Shown one piece after another: positions 7,114 through 8,083 of a DNA stretch of 8,083 nucleotides. The position numbers and the translations under genes were made by a program. The first letter of the stretch is position 1. The number at the start of each line of letters is the position of its first letter. Source of the DNA: Pediococcus sp. (GTDB taxonomy: Bacteria > Bacillota > Bacilli > Lactobacillales > Lactobacillaceae); the NCBI GenBank assembly GCA_022712335.1, contig JALAGR010000143.1, positions 1 to 8,083 of the forward strand, given 5' to 3'. A model generated the notes under the pieces. That model did not search any database, was not told where the DNA came from, and worked only from the letters and a program-made list of their open reading frames with translations.

Positions 7114-7150
7114 GCGAATTTGACCACCAAAATTAAAACGTAATAAAACC

Positions 7151-7918
7151 TTAATCAGCTAAACCAAACATTAATACTCCTGCAGCAATGGCAACATTTA
7201 ATGACTCTGCTGAACCTTTAATTGGAATATATAAGTTCATGTCTGTCATTTGAATCAAATCTCGATCCATTCCGTTTCCTTCATTTCCCATAATTAAAGA
7301 GAAATTGTCTGGAACATCAATTTTACGGTAATCACGTGCATTTTCGTCTAAAATCGAACCGAAAATCACACTACCATTGTCTTTACTAGATTGAACCCAT
7401 TTTTCAAGATTCAAACGTTTAAGTTGTAAATGATACTGACTTCCCTGCATTGCTCTTAGAATCTTAGGATTATAAAAGTCTGCAGTCCCGTCCCCAAAAA
7501 TTACACCTTTGAATCCAGCTGCATCGGCTGTACGAACCATCGTTCCGATGTTACCAGGGTCTTGTACATTATCCAAAACTAACCATTTTCCAGATAAATC
7601 ATCAGGAACTTGCCAGTCTTCTTCATTGATATAACCAATCAAAAAGATGCCTTGATCGTGAACAGTATCTGAAATGTGATTAGCAACTTCTTTAGTAACT
7701 AAAATTAGTTTATCATTATCGACCTGCTCAGCAAGTTCACCTAAATCAAAGTCTTCCTGAACAATTAAAAATTCATATTCTGTTGACTGTTCCAAAGCCG
7801 TCTCTACTGGATGTCGTCCTTCTAAAAGAAATTTTTTAAACTTTTTTCTACCATTATTTGTTTTTAACTTGACCCATTCTTTTACCTTAGTGTTCTTTGT
7901 TGAAGAAATCTTTTCCAT
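7151..7918 (-). CDS. TrmH/SpoU-family RNA 2'-O-methyltransferase (RlmP/YsgA-like)
   Basis: A SAM-dependent enzyme that methylates a ribose 2'-OH in RNA. The 255-residue product has the N-terminal SpoU substrate-binding domain (about 1-100; LLEGRHPVETAL at 31-42, HDQGIFLIG at 87-95) and the knotted SPOUT catalytic domain. Motif 1 is NVQDPGNIGTMVRTAD at 117-132 with the catalytic R129. Motif 2 is IMGNEGNGM at 209-217, and motif 3 is IPIKGSAESLNVAIAAGVLM at 231-250. In Bacillus subtilis the homologue ysgA lies directly upstream of pheST and, as I recall, is now called RlmP, a 23S rRNA methyltransferase; here two genes intervene, and exact target identity is inference. The AAGGAG site is 13 nt from the ATG, longer than usual, but an in-frame TAG lies just upstream and rules out an earlier ATG. 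Confidence 0.93.
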   Translation of the reverse strand: MEKISSTKNTKVKEWVKLKTNNGRKKFKKFLLEGRHPVETALEQSTEYEFLIVQEDFDLGELAEQVDNDKLILVTKEVANHISDTVHDQGIFLIGYINEEDWQVPDDLSGKWLVLDNVQDPGNIGTMVRTADAAGFKGVIFGDGTADFYNPKILRAMQGSQYHLQLKRLNLEKWVQSSKDNGSVIFGSILDENARDYRKIDVPDNFSLIMGNEGNGMDRDLIQMTDMNLYIPIKGSAESLNVAIAAGVLMFGLAD

Positions 7919-7931
7919 AATTATAACCTAT

Positions 7932-7937
7932 CTCCTT
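7932..7937 (-). promoter_or_regulatory. Methyltransferase ribosome binding site, long spacing
   Basis: AAGGAG on the minus strand lies 13 nt before the ATG at 7918. It overlaps the end of a 37-codon open frame that closes with TAG at 7928-7930 in the same frame as the methyltransferase gene. The spacing suggests modest initiation or translational coupling. Confidence 0.5.
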
Positions 7938-7977
7938 ACCATTTGTAAGCGTACCGAATCTTTATCTTGTTCAATCG

Positions 7978-8002
7978 TATCATTATCACTAAACAAATGA
8001 TA
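7978..8002. repeat. Inverted repeat in the methyltransferase leader
   Basis: TATCATT (7978-7984) and AATGATA (7996-8002) are perfect 7-bp arms around an 11-nt spacer, and a G-T pair can extend the stem. It lies within the predicted 5' untranslated region and has no U-tract. It could be an RNA hairpin, an operator, or chance in AT-rich sequence. Confidence 0.35.
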
Positions 8003-8039
8003 TAAAGTTTTCATTGAACATTCGATATCAACACCTCCC

Positions 8040-8068
8040 ATACTAACAAATTACGTCAACGATGTTAA
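8040..8068 (-). promoter_or_regulatory. Candidate promoter of the methyltransferase gene
   Basis: On the minus strand TTAACA (8063-8068), a 17-nt spacer and TAGTAT (8040-8045) preceded by an extended -10 TGT (8046-8048) form a plausible sigma-A promoter. The start would be near 8033, giving a leader of about 115 nt before the ATG at 7918. Confidence 0.45.
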
Positions 8069-8083
8069 AATTATTAATATAAA

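Noticed and set aside
7919..8083. A divergent plus-strand gene (acylphosphatase is a frequent neighbour of this methyltransferase) starting in the window
   Set aside because: No plus-strand start with a ribosome site and open frame is visible before the window ends. It may begin beyond 8083.
1..8083. CRISPR array, insertion sequence, prophage, toxin-antitoxin or defence system
   Set aside because: No direct-repeat array, transposase, terminal repeats or recognisable defence genes were seen; coding content is housekeeping apart from the HD-HxlR pair.

Overview
The window is an AT-rich, gene-dense stretch of a Gram-positive chromosome in which every gene lies on the minus strand. Gene content, protein sequences, strong AGGAGG-type ribosome binding sites and a T-box leader point to a Bacillota species. 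A member of the Lactobacillaceae is most likely; Companilactobacillus is only a guess from the look of the proteins. No mobile element, tRNA, rRNA, CRISPR array or phage gene was seen.

Reading in the direction of transcription (high to low coordinates), the window holds three blocks. The first (8083 to 6193) carries a TrmH/SpoU-family RNA 2'-O-methyltransferase behind a leader of about 115 nt, then a two-gene unit of an uncharacterised HD-domain hydrolase and an HxlR-type winged-helix regulator. The second (6185 to 2437) is the phenylalanyl-tRNA synthetase operon pheS-pheT. It is preceded by its own promoter and a complete T-box riboswitch with a UUC (Phe) specifier, the canonical AGGGTGGTACCGCG box and a strong terminator. 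The third (about 2389 to 10) is mltG-udk-greA: the endolytic murein transglycosylase, uridine kinase and transcript-cleavage factor GreA. These are tightly spaced, probably with a weak promoter of their own after a small hairpin behind pheT.

The block functions are translation (charging of tRNA-Phe, modification of RNA), cell-wall synthesis (MltG), pyrimidine salvage (Udk) and transcription elongation (GreA). The T-box should raise pheST expression when uncharged tRNA-Phe accumulates. The HD and HxlR genes are the least explained part: they have no visible terminator before the T-box promoter, and the regulator carries four cysteines, one at the position used for redox sensing in some relatives.

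Overall this is a housekeeping region and I see no convincing undescribed system. The points worth a second look are the regulator and its possible readthrough into the T-box, the leader of the methyltransferase gene with an open frame in phase with it, and a few start-site and promoter ambiguities.
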